Of a stretch of DNA of 64,000 nt, positions 19,073 through 27,995 are shown piece by piece (position 1 is the stretch's first letter; each line of letters starts with the position of its first letter). The translations under genes and the position numbers were made by a program. Origin of the DNA: an uncultured Pelagibacteraceae bacterium (GTDB lineage Bacteria > Pseudomonadota > Alphaproteobacteria > Pelagibacterales > Pelagibacteraceae); assembly GCA_902598015.1 (NCBI GenBank), contig CACJZT010000002.1:120199-184198 (forward strand). The letters are read 5' to 3'. Under the pieces are notes generated by a model. The model did not search any database and had not been told where the DNA came from. It saw only the letters and a program-made list of their open reading frames with translations.

Positions 19073-20340
19073 TTTATTGTTTTTTCTATTTTTTCATCAC
19101 TCCTTACTGCAGCTAAATTTGGCGAGCCTCCTAAAACTGGCTCGGTAATACTCAAAGGCAGTGGGGTAGTTTTTTCTTTCCATCCTAAAACTGGAAGAAT
19201 AATTAAAAAATGCGCAAAGTAATACGCTGTAGCAACTCTTGCAATTAACAAGTACAATCCTTCAGCTGGCATAGCCCCTACATATCCTAGAATTAAAACA
19301 TCAGCTACCAGGATCCAGTAGAACTGTCTAAATAACGGTCTGAAAACTGCTGATCTAACTTTTGACGTATCCAACCATGGTAAAGCAGCTAAAATTAAAA
19401 TAGCTGATAACATAGCAACAACACCCATAAGTTTATCAGGAACAGATCTTAAGATCGCATAAAAAGGTAATAAGTACCACTCAGGAACTATATGAGCAGG
19501 AGTTACAAGTGGATCCGCCTCGATATAATTATCAGCATGTCCTAAAATATTTGGCTGATAAAATACAAACATCGCAAAAACAATACAAAACATTAATAAC
19601 GCAAAAGCATCTTTAATCACGATGTACGGATGAAACGGAACTGTATCTTTAGATGGCTTTTTAATATCAATACCAACTGGATTGTTATTTCCAGGAACAT
19701 GTAATGCCCATATGTGAAGTACTACAAGCCCTAGTATTAAAAACGGTATCAAGTAATGCAGAGTAAAAAATCTTGTTAAAGTTGGATTGTCAACTGAGTA
19801 ACCACCCCATAACCAAGTTGTTATACTCTCTCCCACAAGTGGTATTGCACTAAATAAATTTGTTATTACTGTTGCTCCCCAAAAACTCATTTGTCCCCAA
19901 GGAAGAACATACCCCATAAAAGCAGCTGCCATCATTAGCAGATAAATTATAATTCCAAGTATCCAAATTATTTCTCTAGGAGATTTATATGATCCGTAAA
20001 ATAAAGATCTAAAAATATGAATATAAACTGCAAGGAAAAACATAGAAGCACCATTTGCGTGAACATATCTTAACAACCATCCATAATTCACATCTCTCAT
20101 TATATGTTCAACACTGCTGAATGCCATATCTGCATGAGCAATGTAGTGCATAGCCAAAACTAATCCTGTAACTATTTGGGTAATTAAGCAAAAAGTTAAT
20201 ATCCCACCAAAAGTCCACCAGTAATTTAAATTTTTTGGTGTAGGGTAATCTGTTAGGTGATTTGCCAATGTAAGCAAAGGCAATCTATCATTAAACCATT
20301 TACCAAACTTTGAACTAGGTGTGTATTCGTGATCACTCAT
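19069..20340 (-). CDS. petB: Cytochrome b of the bc1 complex
   Basis: The two-heme membrane subunit that oxidises ubiquinol at Qo and reduces quinone at Qi. The 423-aa length fits alphaproteobacterial cytochrome b. Heme-ligating histidines lie in the second and fourth helices ([10 protein letters not shown], and LHYLIPF then VVLHIWALH), and the Qo-site PEWY motif reads [15 protein letters not shown]. Roughly eight membrane helices are visible. It sits 2 nt after petA and overlaps petC by 4 nt. Confidence 0.97.
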   Translation of the reverse strand: MSDHEYTPSSKFGKWFNDRLPLLTLANHLTDYPTPKNLNYWWTFGGILTFCLITQIVTGLVLAMHYIAHADMAFSSVEHIMRDVNYGWLLRYVHANGASMFFLAVYIHIFRSLFYGSYKSPREIIWILGIIIYLLMMAAAFMGYVLPWGQMSFWGATVITNLFSAIPLVGESITTWLWGGYSVDNPTLTRFFTLHYLIPFLILGLVVLHIWALHVPGNNNPVGIDIKKPSKDTVPFHPYIVIKDAFALLMFCIVFAMFVFYQPNILGHADNYIEADPLVTPAHIVPEWYLLPFYAILRSVPDKLMGVVAMLSAILILAALPWLDTSKVRSAVFRPLFRQFYWILVADVLILGYVGAMPAEGLYLLIARVATAYYFAHFLIILPVLGWKEKTTPLPLSITEPVLGGSPNLAAVRSDEKIEKTIK

Positions 20341-20342
20341 AT

Positions 20343-20864
20343 TTATCCAATCTTAATCGTGTTAGTATTTACAAATTCGTATTTAGGTATCTCCATATTA
20401 GTTGGAGCTGGTCCTTTTCTAATTCTACCAGATGTATCATAATGAGAACCATGGCAAGGACAAAACCAACCATCATAATCACCTTTATCTGTTAATGGAA
20501 CACATCCTAGATGAGTACAAATCCCAAGCATCACTAACCATTCAGGATTCTTTGCTCTATCTTCATCTTTTTCAGGATGCTTAAGATCATTGATGTCAAC
20601 TGCTCTCGCTTTTTTAATTTCATCATCCGTTCTTCTCTTTATAAAAACAGGTTTACCTCTCCAAAGAACCGTTAAAGATTGTCCTGGTTGCATTGAACTT
20701 ACATCTACTTCTGTGCTTGCTAATGCTTTTACAGAGGCATCTGGGTTCATTTGATCGACTAATGGCCAAACAGCAGCACCTACTCCAACTGCACCTGCTG
20801 CGGCAGTAGCAGTAAACAAGAAATCTCTTCTGTTGGTCTTTTTTTCGTCTTTTTGATCTGACAT
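20343..20864 (-). CDS. petA: Rieske iron-sulfur subunit of the bc1 complex
   Basis: The 173-aa protein has an uncleaved Tat-type signal anchor, with the twin-arginine RRDFLF followed by a hydrophobic Ala/Gly-rich segment, typical of bc1 Rieske subunits. The 2Fe-2S ligand boxes are CTHLGC and CPCHGSHYD, giving two Cys and two His plus the disulfide cysteines. A GPAP loop follows. First gene of petABC, divergent from trmL with a 60-nt gap. I could not pick a convincing promoter in the gap. Confidence 0.97.
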   Translation of the reverse strand: MSDQKDEKKTNRRDFLFTATAAAGAVGVGAAVWPLVDQMNPDASVKALASTEVDVSSMQPGQSLTVLWRGKPVFIKRRTDDEIKKARAVDINDLKHPEKDEDRAKNPEWLVMLGICTHLGCVPLTDKGDYDGWFCPCHGSHYDTSGRIRKGPAPTNMEIPKYEFVNTNTIKIG

Positions 20865-20924
20865 CTTTAATATTTTATAACTTTGGTAATATATGATTTC
20901 ATATAATAAAAAAGAGATATTTCT

Positions 20925-21401
20925 ATGGTAACAATGACACAGAAACCTTTAAAACACGGTCTAAAAGTAGCTCTATATCAGCCGGATATTCCTCAAAATA
21001 CAGCTTCAATTATTCGAACTTGTTCTTGCCTAGGTGCTAGTTTAGAAATCATTGAACCTTGTGGGTTTTTATTTAGCGATAAAAGGTTCAAGAGAGTTGT
21101 TATGGATTATTTAGATTACAGTGAAATTAAATTTTACAAGAGCTCTAAAGAATTCTTTGATGAAAATAGTAAAAATAGAGTAGTTTTAATGACGACAAAA
21201 GCTAGCAAAGTTTATACAAAGTTTAAATTTAAGCGTAATGATATATTGCTCTTTGGCAGAGAAAGTGCTGGTGTTCCAGAAGATGTACATTCTAAGGTTA
21301 ATGAAAGAATTAAGATTCCAATGCTAAAAAATAAAAGATCGTTAAACATTTCAATATCAGTGGCCATAGGAGCTTCAGAATTTATAAGACAGTTAGGTTA
21401 A
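20925..21401 (+). CDS. trmL: tRNA (cytidine/uridine-2'-O-)-methyltransferase, TrmL-like SPOUT family
   Basis: TrmL methylates the 2'-OH of nucleotide 34 in some tRNA-Leu. The 158-aa SPOUT protein shows [18 protein letters not shown] near the start, a knot region [14 protein letters not shown], and the [14 protein letters not shown] tail, all family hallmarks. Length is normal. The stop codon abuts the hemF start. An ATG at 20925 and another at 20934 are both possible; the first is listed. Confidence 0.93.
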   Translation: MVTMTQKPLKHGLKVALYQPDIPQNTASIIRTCSCLGASLEIIEPCGFLFSDKRFKRVVMDYLDYSEIKFYKSSKEFFDENSKNRVVLMTTKASKVYTKFKFKRNDILLFGRESAGVPEDVHSKVNERIKIPMLKNKRSLNISISVAIGASEFIRQLG

Positions 21402-22226
21402 ATGGATCAATATATAAAAAAGAAATTAGCAAAAAATTGGTTTAAAACTTTACAAGAAGTGCTTTGTAGAGAAATAGAGGAAAAAGAGGGCAAAAAAACC
21501 AAATTTAAAATTACTAATTGGAATAGAAGTAAAAGTAATGATGAAGGTGGAGGACAATATAGAATTTTAGAAAACGGTAAAATTTTTGATAAAGTTGGAG
21601 TAAATTTTTCAGAAGTTTATGGAAAATTTTCAAATGAATTTAAAAATAAAGTTCCAGGCACTAAAAAAAGCTCCAAATTTTGGGCATCTGGAATATCTGT
21701 TGTTATGCATATGAAAAATCCTCATGTGCCGGCAATGCATTTTAACACGAGGTATATAGTTACTTCATTTGGTTGGTTTGGAGGTGGAATGGATGTTACA
21801 CCTTGTATGAAAGATAAGAAATTAGAAAATTGGTTTCATTCAGAACTAAAAAAATCATGTAATAAACATAACAAAAATTATTACAAAAAATATAAAAAGT
21901 GGTGTGATGAATATTTTTATTTGCCACATAGAAAAGAGCCAAGAGGTATTGGCGGGATTTTTTTTGATTATAAAAAAAATAATTGGGAAAAAGATTTTTC
22001 TTTTGTTCGAGAAGTGGGAATAAGTTTTAAAAACATTTCTAATGAAATAATTGAGAAAAAAAATAAATTAAAATGGACAATTAAAGATAAAGAAATCCAA
22101 TACAAAAAAAGAGGTAGATATGTTGAATTTAATTTATTACATGATAGGGGGACAAAATTTGGTTTACAAACTGGTGGAAATGTTGAAGCTATACTTATGT
22201 CATTACCACCAACAGCTAAATGGTAA
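21402..22226 (+). CDS. hemF: Oxygen-dependent coproporphyrinogen III oxidase
   Basis: HemF uses O2 to convert coproporphyrinogen III to protoporphyrinogen IX in heme synthesis. The 274-aa protein has ASGISVVMHMKNPHVPAMH, the WFGGGMDVTP motif, the HRKEPRGIGGIFFDY segment, and YVEFNLLHDRGTKFGLQTGG near the C-terminus. Use of the oxygen-dependent enzyme fits an obligate aerobe, and heme supply serves the cytochrome operons in this window. It directly abuts trmL and is 3 nt before greA. Confidence 0.97.
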   Translation: MDQYIKKKLAKNWFKTLQEVLCREIEEKEGKKTKFKITNWNRSKSNDEGGGQYRILENGKIFDKVGVNFSEVYGKFSNEFKNKVPGTKKSSKFWASGISVVMHMKNPHVPAMHFNTRYIVTSFGWFGGGMDVTPCMKDKKLENWFHSELKKSCNKHNKNYYKKYKKWCDEYFYLPHRKEPRGIGGIFFDYKKNNWEKDFSFVREVGISFKNISNEIIEKKNKLKWTIKDKEIQYKKRGRYVEFNLLHDRGTKFGLQTGGNVEAILMSLPPTAKW

Positions 22227-22229
22227 ATT

Positions 22230-22706
22230 ATGGATAAAGAACCAATTACTACTGAAGGATTAGAAAAATTAAAAAGTGAATTAATTTTTTTGAAAGAAAA
22301 AAAGAGACCCGAAATTGTTGCAGCTATTGCTGAAGCAAGATCACATGGAGATTTGAAAGAAAATGCTGAATATCATGCAGCAAAAGAACAGCAATCTCAT
22401 AACGAGGGAAGAATTCAAGAAGTTGAGGATTTAATTGCAAGAGCAAATGTAATTGATATCACCAAGATTAGTAATGATGGGAAGGTGATTTTTGGATCTA
22501 CAGTCTACCTTCAAAATTTAGATACAAATGAAAAAATAAATTACAAAATTGTTGGTAAAGACGAGGCAGATCTAAAACAAAAGCTTCTTTATTTTCAATC
22601 ACCAATAGGAAAAGGTCTTATAGGTAAAAATAAAGGAGATCTTGTAGAGATAAATACACCAGCAGGGACAAAAAATTTTGAAATTGTAGACGTAAAATAC
22701 GTTTAA
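22230..22706 (+). CDS. greA: Transcription elongation factor GreA
   Basis: GreA enters the RNA polymerase secondary channel and stimulates cleavage of backtracked RNA. The 158-aa protein starts with the typical [19 protein letters not shown] coiled coil, has the acidic tip region [19 protein letters not shown], and ends with the FKBP-like domain ([21 protein letters not shown]). Its stop overlaps that of cca by 4 nt on the opposite strand. Confidence 0.97.
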   Translation: MDKEPITTEGLEKLKSELIFLKEKKRPEIVAAIAEARSHGDLKENAEYHAAKEQQSHNEGRIQEVEDLIARANVIDITKISNDGKVIFGSTVYLQNLDTNEKINYKIVGKDEADLKQKLLYFQSPIGKGLIGKNKGDLVEINTPAGTKNFEIVDVKYV

Positions 22707-23974
22707 TTTGATAAAACTTTTTCCATATCTTTTTTTGATAAATTAAAATTATTTTCAATCCATTTCATTTCTAAATTTTTTAATTTTTGACCCAATTCCC
22801 TTCCCTCCTTTAATCCATAATCATTTATTAATAACTGAGCTTTTATTGGAAATTCTGGTTTATCTAATTTTTCAAAGTAAGTTTTTAATTCTGAAAGTTT
22901 TTTACTTTGTTTAAAATATAATAAATTGAAATCAATTAAATCGATTGTGCTAGATTTACCCTCATAATAAAATATTTTTTGTAAATCTTTCTTGTTAAAA
23001 ATTTTAGTACTATCTTTATTTAGCGAATTATTTTTTAGAAAATTAATTTTATCTTTTAACTCATTGGGTAAATTATATTTATACACAAAATAGTCAGAAT
23101 TGTCAGTTTCATCGATTACAAGAAAAGAAACGACGAAATTTAAACTTTTATTTTTTAATATCTTTTCTTGTGGTTTTGATAACTTGCTCAATTTTTTAAA
23201 ATTTTTTAGTTGAGGGAAAATTAATGAAAATAATTCACAAGAGGTTTTATTTTTAAATAACTTTAAAAAGTTATCCAATTTGAGAATTTTTTTTAATTCA
23301 TTGAATTGTCTTTCTTTTGATATTTTTCCTAAACCCTCTATATTTTTTTTAATGATTTTTATTATATTAATTTCATGATCGATTTTGCTATATTCAGTAT
23401 AAAATCTTAAATATCTAATAATTCTTAAATAATCTTCTTTTATTCTAGTTTCTGGATCACCTATAAATTTAATTATTCCAACATTTAAATCTTTATGACC
23501 AGAATTTGGATCATATAAATTACCGTCTAAATCTGAATATATTGAATTTATTGAAAAATCTCTCCTTAATGAATCTTCCTTCCAATTAGTTGTATATTCT
23601 ACGACAGCATGCCTTCCATCTGTTTTTACATCTTTTCTTAATGTTGTAATTTCAAAATTTTGATCATCAATCACTGCTGTGATTGTGCCATGTTCAATTC
23701 CTGTTTCAAAAAACTTTATTTGGTTTTTATCTAAACATTGCCTAACCTGATCAGGGGTTAAATTAGTTGCAAGGTCGATATCATCTGTTTTTTCATCATT
23801 TAAAATTTTTCTTACGCAACCACCAACATATCTAATCTCGCTGGTTTCATTGTGGTTATTTATTGCACCAAATATTTTATTTACTCCCTTATTATTTTTT
23901 AAATCCAGAAATTTGAGATCTTTATCGCTTGAAATTTTTTTGTTTTGAAAAATTTTTTTAAGTAAAGCTTTCAT
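22703..23974 (-). CDS. cca: CCA tRNA nucleotidyltransferase
   Basis: A class II nucleotidyltransferase that adds or repairs the 3' CCA of tRNAs. The 423-aa protein has the head-domain motif [15 protein letters not shown] with the metal-binding Asp pair, the [10 protein letters not shown] motif and a [23 protein letters not shown]-type neck region. A poly(A) polymerase is a family relative, but length and alphaproteobacterial context favour CCA addition. Its ATG lies 3 nt after the encoded CCA of tRNA-Gln on the same strand. Confidence 0.93.
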   Translation of the reverse strand: MKALLKKIFQNKKISSDKDLKFLDLKNNKGVNKIFGAINNHNETSEIRYVGGCVRKILNDEKTDDIDLATNLTPDQVRQCLDKNQIKFFETGIEHGTITAVIDDQNFEITTLRKDVKTDGRHAVVEYTTNWKEDSLRRDFSINSIYSDLDGNLYDPNSGHKDLNVGIIKFIGDPETRIKEDYLRIIRYLRFYTEYSKIDHEINIIKIIKKNIEGLGKISKERQFNELKKILKLDNFLKLFKNKTSCELFSLIFPQLKNFKKLSKLSKPQEKILKNKSLNFVVSFLVIDETDNSDYFVYKYNLPNELKDKINFLKNNSLNKDSTKIFNKKDLQKIFYYEGKSSTIDLIDFNLLYFKQSKKLSELKTYFEKLDKPEFPIKAQLLINDYGLKEGRELGQKLKNLEMKWIENNFNLSKKDMEKVLSN

Positions 23975-23977
23975 AAA

Positions 23978-24052
23978 TGGCTGGGGTGCTAGGATTCGAA
24001 CCTAGGAATGGCGGTACCAAAAACCGCTGCCTTACCACTTGGCTACACCCCA
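23978..24052 (-). tRNA. trnQ: tRNA-Gln (anticodon TTG), CCA encoded
   Basis: Read on the minus strand, TGGGGTG pairs with CACCCCA as the 7-bp acceptor stem. The D-arm is GTAGCCAAGTGGTAAGGC. The anticodon arm GCGGT-TTTTGGT-ACCGC gives anticodon TTG. The T-arm is CTAGG-TTCGAAT-CCTAG. Discriminator G and a genomically encoded CCA end the gene at 23978. It lies 32 nt after ispE and 3 nt before cca on the same strand, so it may be processed from a longer transcript. Confidence 0.97.
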
Positions 24053-24084
24053 AGATGTTTTTCGTATAACACAAAAAAAAAGCT

Positions 24085-24927
24085 TTATATAGTTTTAGAG
24101 TAAATACACCAATAGTTTTTATATTTATTTTTTAATTTTTTTTGAGCTTTTATTGCCGCATTTTTGGTTAAAAAATAACCAATTATAGTCGAACCCGAGC
24201 CTGTCATATTTGCAAAGTAAATATTATCTAAATTTTGCAAATAACTTTTGATTCTTCTTAAAATTGGATATTTATTAAAAGCTGCTCTCTCTAAATCGTT
24301 ATTCGAAACTTTTAATAAATCTTGTCTGTTAATGTTGTTTGATTTATGGAACAGGCTCTTTGAAAATCCTCTGTGTTTTGCATAAATCATCTTAGTAGAA
24401 CATCCAAAATTAGGCTTTATTATTAACAAATGAAAATTTAATTTTTTATTAATTTTACTTATATTTTGCCCTTGTAGGATCATTGGACTCTCATAAAGAC
24501 CCAAAATTACATCTGAACCAACTTTATTTGCAATTTCAATTAAATTATTTTTTGTAGTTTTAATTATTCTTTTTTTAAATAGGTAGTTCAAAATGGATGC
24601 TGCATTCATAGATCCTCCCCCCATACCAGAAGATTGGGGTATATTTTTTTTTACTTTGATATTGAATTTTTTATTTTTAATATAATTTTGATCATTTAAG
24701 ATTTTTAGTAGTTTTGAAATTGTATTTGTATTTGAAATATTTGAGGAAAATTTCCCACTAAACGATATTCTATTTTTTGAACCTTGTGTCTCTTTTATTA
24801 AAATCTCATCAGCCAAATTGATCTTAGATATTAAACTTTCGATTTTATGATAACCATTTGAGTATTTATTTAAAATTTTTAAAGTTAAGTTTACTTTTGC
24901 AAATGATTTTATTTTATGAAACTTCAT
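24085..24927 (-). CDS. ispE: 4-diphosphocytidyl-2-C-methyl-D-erythritol kinase
   Basis: IspE is the GHMP kinase of the MEP isoprenoid pathway. The 280-aa protein has KSFAKVNLTLKILNK at the N-terminus, the ATP-binding glycine-rich motif PQSSGMGGGSMNAAS, and the C-terminal MTGSGSTIIGYF motif. Its start abuts the TPR gene stop with no gap. Together with ispH in this window it shows use of the MEP rather than mevalonate pathway, feeding carotenoid, ubiquinone and undecaprenyl synthesis. Confidence 0.95.
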   Translation of the reverse strand: MKFHKIKSFAKVNLTLKILNKYSNGYHKIESLISKINLADEILIKETQGSKNRISFSGKFSSNISNTNTISKLLKILNDQNYIKNKKFNIKVKKNIPQSSGMGGGSMNAASILNYLFKKRIIKTTKNNLIEIANKVGSDVILGLYESPMILQGQNISKINKKLNFHLLIIKPNFGCSTKMIYAKHRGFSKSLFHKSNNINRQDLLKVSNNDLERAAFNKYPILRRIKSYLQNLDNIYFANMTGSGSTIIGYFLTKNAAIKAQKKLKNKYKNYWCIYSKTI

Positions 24928-26607
24928 TTAAGAATTATTATTTAAGCCATTATATAATTTTTCCTTAACTTTAATTTTCAATTCTTCATCTGCTTCATCG
25001 CTATTTAAAGCACTTTTCCAAAAATAATTAGCTTGGATTTTTCTATTTAATTGCCAAAGAACATCTCCGTAATGATCACTTGCAACAGGATCACTTGGTA
25101 ACAATTCAACAGCTTTTCTTAAATATTTTTCTGCTTCAATATAATTTCCTGTCAAATAATAACCCCAACCAACAGAGTCTGTTATGTAAGGGTCTTCTTC
25201 TTTACCTTTGTAAGCTTGATTTAACATTTCTATTGCTTCTTCAATTTTATATCCTCTTTCTAACCAACTATAAGCGAGATAGTTAAGTGTATAGGGCTCG
25301 TCAGGTCTAATTTTAATTGAATTTAGCAAATCCTTATCCGCCAAATCATAATTTTTTAATCTTTCATATGCTCCACCTCTGCGATAAAGAACATCTGCAT
25401 AAGCCATAGAATTTTTATCCAAATTTTTTAAGGCCAAAGTATAATAATTTATAGCCTCATCATATTTTTTAAAGTTTTTGTAAATATTTGCCAAATCATA
25501 AATCATCTTTGTCGATTTATTATTAAATTTTTCAAGATTTTTTAATATATAGTTCAAACTTGCATCATAATTTTCTTCCTCTGCTATAATTCTGGCAATC
25601 TTCTTTGTTTTGTACCAAAAAAATATTTCATCCTTATCATCAAATTTTTCGAAAGTTTTTTTTGCTAGATCATAATTATTATTAGACTGATAGTTTTCAG
25701 CTATTAATGATAAATTAAAATAAAATTTTGGATTTAAATAATTTGAAATATTTAAATATATGTTTGAGTAATCAAATCTACTTTGAGATGAATAAAAATT
25801 AGATATAAGGAAAAAGAATTCTGCCAAAATATCATTCTCATTTTGACATGAAAAATGCTGTGTTAATTTTGTATATTTTTTTTCATCTATCCATTTTTTT
25901 ACTTGAGAAATAAGCAAACTACTTCTTAAAGGATCTATTGTATCTGCAAAATTATCAACTGTTGCAAGGTCGTTATTAGACACTTCGTTACTCAAATAAA
26001 AAAAAGTATATCTAGAGTAATCACTTTGAGGATCGTTAATTAAATTTAAAAAATAAGACTCAGTTTGTTTGGAATTCAAATAACAATTTTGAAAAGCCAT
26101 GTTTATCAAATCTAATTTTCCAAATTGCTCAACAATGTCAGATTTTTTATATATAAAAAGATCAATGTAACTTTTTAAGCTAGAATAAATTATAAATTTG
26201 TATGAGTCGTCCTCTTTGAACTTTTCCAATTTTTTTAACTTCAAAGCTGCTTGTTTAAACTTTTTCTTGTTAATGCTATCTAAAATTAATAATAAATTTC
26301 CTTCAAAAAAATCTCCTCCTATTGAGGTATTAGAATATTTTACTTGTTTAATTGCTTTTTTAACCTGTCCATCCAAAAGTAAAGAAAATACATATTCTTG
26401 CAAAAAACTATCATGTGATTGAATTAATATTTTTGAATTTTCAAAAAACTTAAGAGCATCGTTATTTTTCTGGTTATCAAATGATAATAATGCTGAAAAA
26501 TAATTTGATAGATACTTCTGGTTGAATTCTTTTTCATTCGCTGCTTTTGAATAGAGATTTGTTTGGTATAGAATTAATATTATAAAACAAAAAATTTTTA
26601 AGAACAT
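24928..26607 (-). CDS. Tetratricopeptide repeat protein, exported
   Basis: A 559-aa protein with an N-terminal hydrophobic signal sequence (FLKIFCFIILILYQTNLYS) and a C-terminal series of TPR units from roughly residue 330 to 545, including AYADVLYRRGGAYERLKNYDLADKDL-type helices and YITDSVGWGYYLTGNYIEAEKYL. It resembles the alphaproteobacterial TPR protein commonly found before ispE. It probably scaffolds protein contacts in the periplasm, with no defined partner. It is divergent from the UDG gene with only a 10-nt gap. Confidence 0.85.
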   Translation of the reverse strand: MFLKIFCFIILILYQTNLYSKAANEKEFNQKYLSNYFSALLSFDNQKNNDALKFFENSKILIQSHDSFLQEYVFSLLLDGQVKKAIKQVKYSNTSIGGDFFEGNLLLILDSINKKKFKQAALKLKKLEKFKEDDSYKFIIYSSLKSYIDLFIYKKSDIVEQFGKLDLINMAFQNCYLNSKQTESYFLNLINDPQSDYSRYTFFYLSNEVSNNDLATVDNFADTIDPLRSSLLISQVKKWIDEKKYTKLTQHFSCQNENDILAEFFFLISNFYSSQSRFDYSNIYLNISNYLNPKFYFNLSLIAENYQSNNNYDLAKKTFEKFDDKDEIFFWYKTKKIARIIAEEENYDASLNYILKNLEKFNNKSTKMIYDLANIYKNFKKYDEAINYYTLALKNLDKNSMAYADVLYRRGGAYERLKNYDLADKDLLNSIKIRPDEPYTLNYLAYSWLERGYKIEEAIEMLNQAYKGKEEDPYITDSVGWGYYLTGNYIEAEKYLRKAVELLPSDPVASDHYGDVLWQLNRKIQANYFWKSALNSDEADEELKIKVKEKLYNGLNNNS

Positions 26608-26617
26608 TTTTTACTTT

Positions 26618-27322
26618 ATGACTTTAAATGAAAAAAATCAAAATGACATATTTGATAGTGATTTAATAAACGAACTAGGTATTGAATATGAATTTAGTGA
26701 TGAGCCAATAAATAGATTTAAAAATAATGCTTCTAATGAGGAAAAATCTGAAGAATTAGCAAAACTTAGAGTTGAAATAGAAAAGATTGAAGATTGTGAA
26801 CTAAAAAATAGTGCAAAAAATCTTGTTTTCAGTGATGGAAATTCATCTTCAAAAATAATGATTGTAGGTGAAGGACCTGGACAAAAAGAAGATGAATTAG
26901 GAAAACCTTTTGTTGGTGATGCAGGAATGCTTTTAAATAAAATGTTGAAAGCTATTAATTTAGATAGAACTAACGTTTATATAACTAATGTTGTAAATTA
27001 TAGACCTCCAAATAACAGAAAGCCTGAAATATCAGAAATAAATAGATACTCTGAATATTTAAGAAAACATATTTCGATTATAAATCCCGAAATACTTATT
27101 CTAATGGGAAGCACAGCAATGGAAGCGCTCTTCGGGAATAAAATTAAAATCTCTAAAGAAAGAGGAAAATGGAAGGAAGTAATAATTAATAATAAAACAT
27201 ATTTAACAATGATAACTTTTCACCCAGCATATCTACTAAGACAAGCAGAGCAAAAAAAATATTCTTGGGCCGATCTTAAAGAAATTAGAAAAAAAATAGA
27301 TGAAACTGGTTTAGAGATTTAA
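26618..27322 (+). CDS. Uracil-DNA glycosylase family 4-like protein lacking cluster cysteines
   Basis: The core fits the family 4/5 UDG fold: motif GEGPGQKEDELGKPFVG with the catalytic-loop region, NVVNYRPPNNRKP, LILMGSTAMEALFG and the C-terminal TFHPAYLLR motif. Classical family 4 enzymes hold a 4Fe-4S cluster by four Cys. Here the whole 234-aa protein has one Cys (in EDCELKNSAKN), and the usual NVVKCRPP Cys is Tyr. So it cannot bind that cluster in the known way. From memory, alphaproteobacterial members already lack some of these Cys. Uracil removal is likely but unproven; it abuts other repair genes. Confidence 0.82.
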   Translation: MTLNEKNQNDIFDSDLINELGIEYEFSDEPINRFKNNASNEEKSEELAKLRVEIEKIEDCELKNSAKNLVFSDGNSSSKIMIVGEGPGQKEDELGKPFVGDAGMLLNKMLKAINLDRTNVYITNVVNYRPPNNRKPEISEINRYSEYLRKHISIINPEILILMGSTAMEALFGNKIKISKERGKWKEVIINNKTYLTMITFHPAYLLRQAEQKKYSWADLKEIRKKIDETGLEI

Positions 27323-27341
27323 ATTTTTAATAATATTTTAT

Positions 27342-27914
27342 ATGAAAAAAATTATTGCTGGGGTTGATGAAGTTGGAAGAGGGAGCCTTGTAGGACCAGT
27401 TTATGCAGCTGCTGTTATATTAAATAAAGAAATTAATAGAAAAATTCTTAAAGATTCAAAAAAACTTAACAAAATTCAGAGGGAAACTTTAGCTAAATAT
27501 ATAAAAAAAAATTCAGTTTGGGCGTTAGGATCTGCATCAATAAAGGAAATTGAAAAAATTAATATTTTAAATGCTAGCCTACTTTCAATGAAAAGAGCAA
27601 TTAAGAAACTCAAATTGAAACCTAAAAAAGTTTTAATAGATGGTAATAAACCACCAGACTTAAAAAATTATGTAATTAAAACTATTGTAAAAGGTGATGA
27701 AAAAATTCCTGAAATTTCAGCCGCATCGATTATTGCTAAAGTTGAAAGAGATAAGCTAATGAAAAAGATGTCTTTTTCTTTTAAAAAATACGGCTGGGAT
27801 AATAATGCAGGTTATGGAACCAAGGATCATATTAAAGCTATTAAAAAATTTGGAGTGACTAGATTTCATAGAAAAACCTTCCAACCAATACACAAGATAT
27901 TGAGTCTTAAATAA
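27342..27914 (+). CDS. rnhB: Ribonuclease HII
   Basis: RNase HII nicks at ribonucleotides embedded in DNA and degrades RNA in hybrids. The 190-aa protein has GVDEVGRGSLVGPVYAAAV at the start with the first two acidic residues, LIDGNKPP, EISAASIIAKVERD, and GYGTKDHIKAI. All four catalytic acids appear present. A second RNase H (rnhA) is encoded at 43.5 kb. It follows the UDG gene by 19 nt. One GANTC site (GAGTC) falls in its last codons. Confidence 0.96.
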   Translation: MKKIIAGVDEVGRGSLVGPVYAAAVILNKEINRKILKDSKKLNKIQRETLAKYIKKNSVWALGSASIKEIEKINILNASLLSMKRAIKKLKLKPKKVLIDGNKPPDLKNYVIKTIVKGDEKIPEISAASIIAKVERDKLMKKMSFSFKKYGWDNNAGYGTKDHIKAIKKFGVTRFHRKTFQPIHKILSLK

Positions 27915-27953
27915 TAATCATAACAATTATCAATCAATAAATTCAATCACAGG

Positions 27954-27982
27954 TTGACGTAGACTCCTGACTGGAGTCTAAT
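27954..27982 (+). promoter_or_regulatory. ccrM promoter with GANTC-bearing inverted repeat in the spacer
   Basis: TTGACG (27954-27959) and TCTAAT (27977-27982) are separated by 17 bases, each 5/6 to sigma-70 consensus. The spacer holds most of a perfect inverted repeat TAGACTCC-TGACT-GGAGTCTA (27960-27980), whose arms contain GACTC and GAGTC, both GANTC sites, the recognition sequence of CcrM. A start near 27989 would leave only a few bases before the ccrM ATG, so the message may be almost leaderless. Methylation control is inference; in Caulobacter ccrM is known to be controlled by GANTC methylation in its leader. Confidence 0.65.
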
Positions 27983-27995
27983 TCAAAAATATAAA

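Noticed and set aside
20865-20924. Promoters in the petA/trmL gap
   Set aside because: A TATAAT and A+T-rich boxes are present, but no convincing -35 at the right spacing in either direction.
24053-24084. Terminator between ispE and tRNA-Gln
   Set aside because: On the minus strand AAAGCTTTTTTTTT looks terminator-like, but AAAGCTTT is self-complementary without a loop, so no usable hairpin forms.
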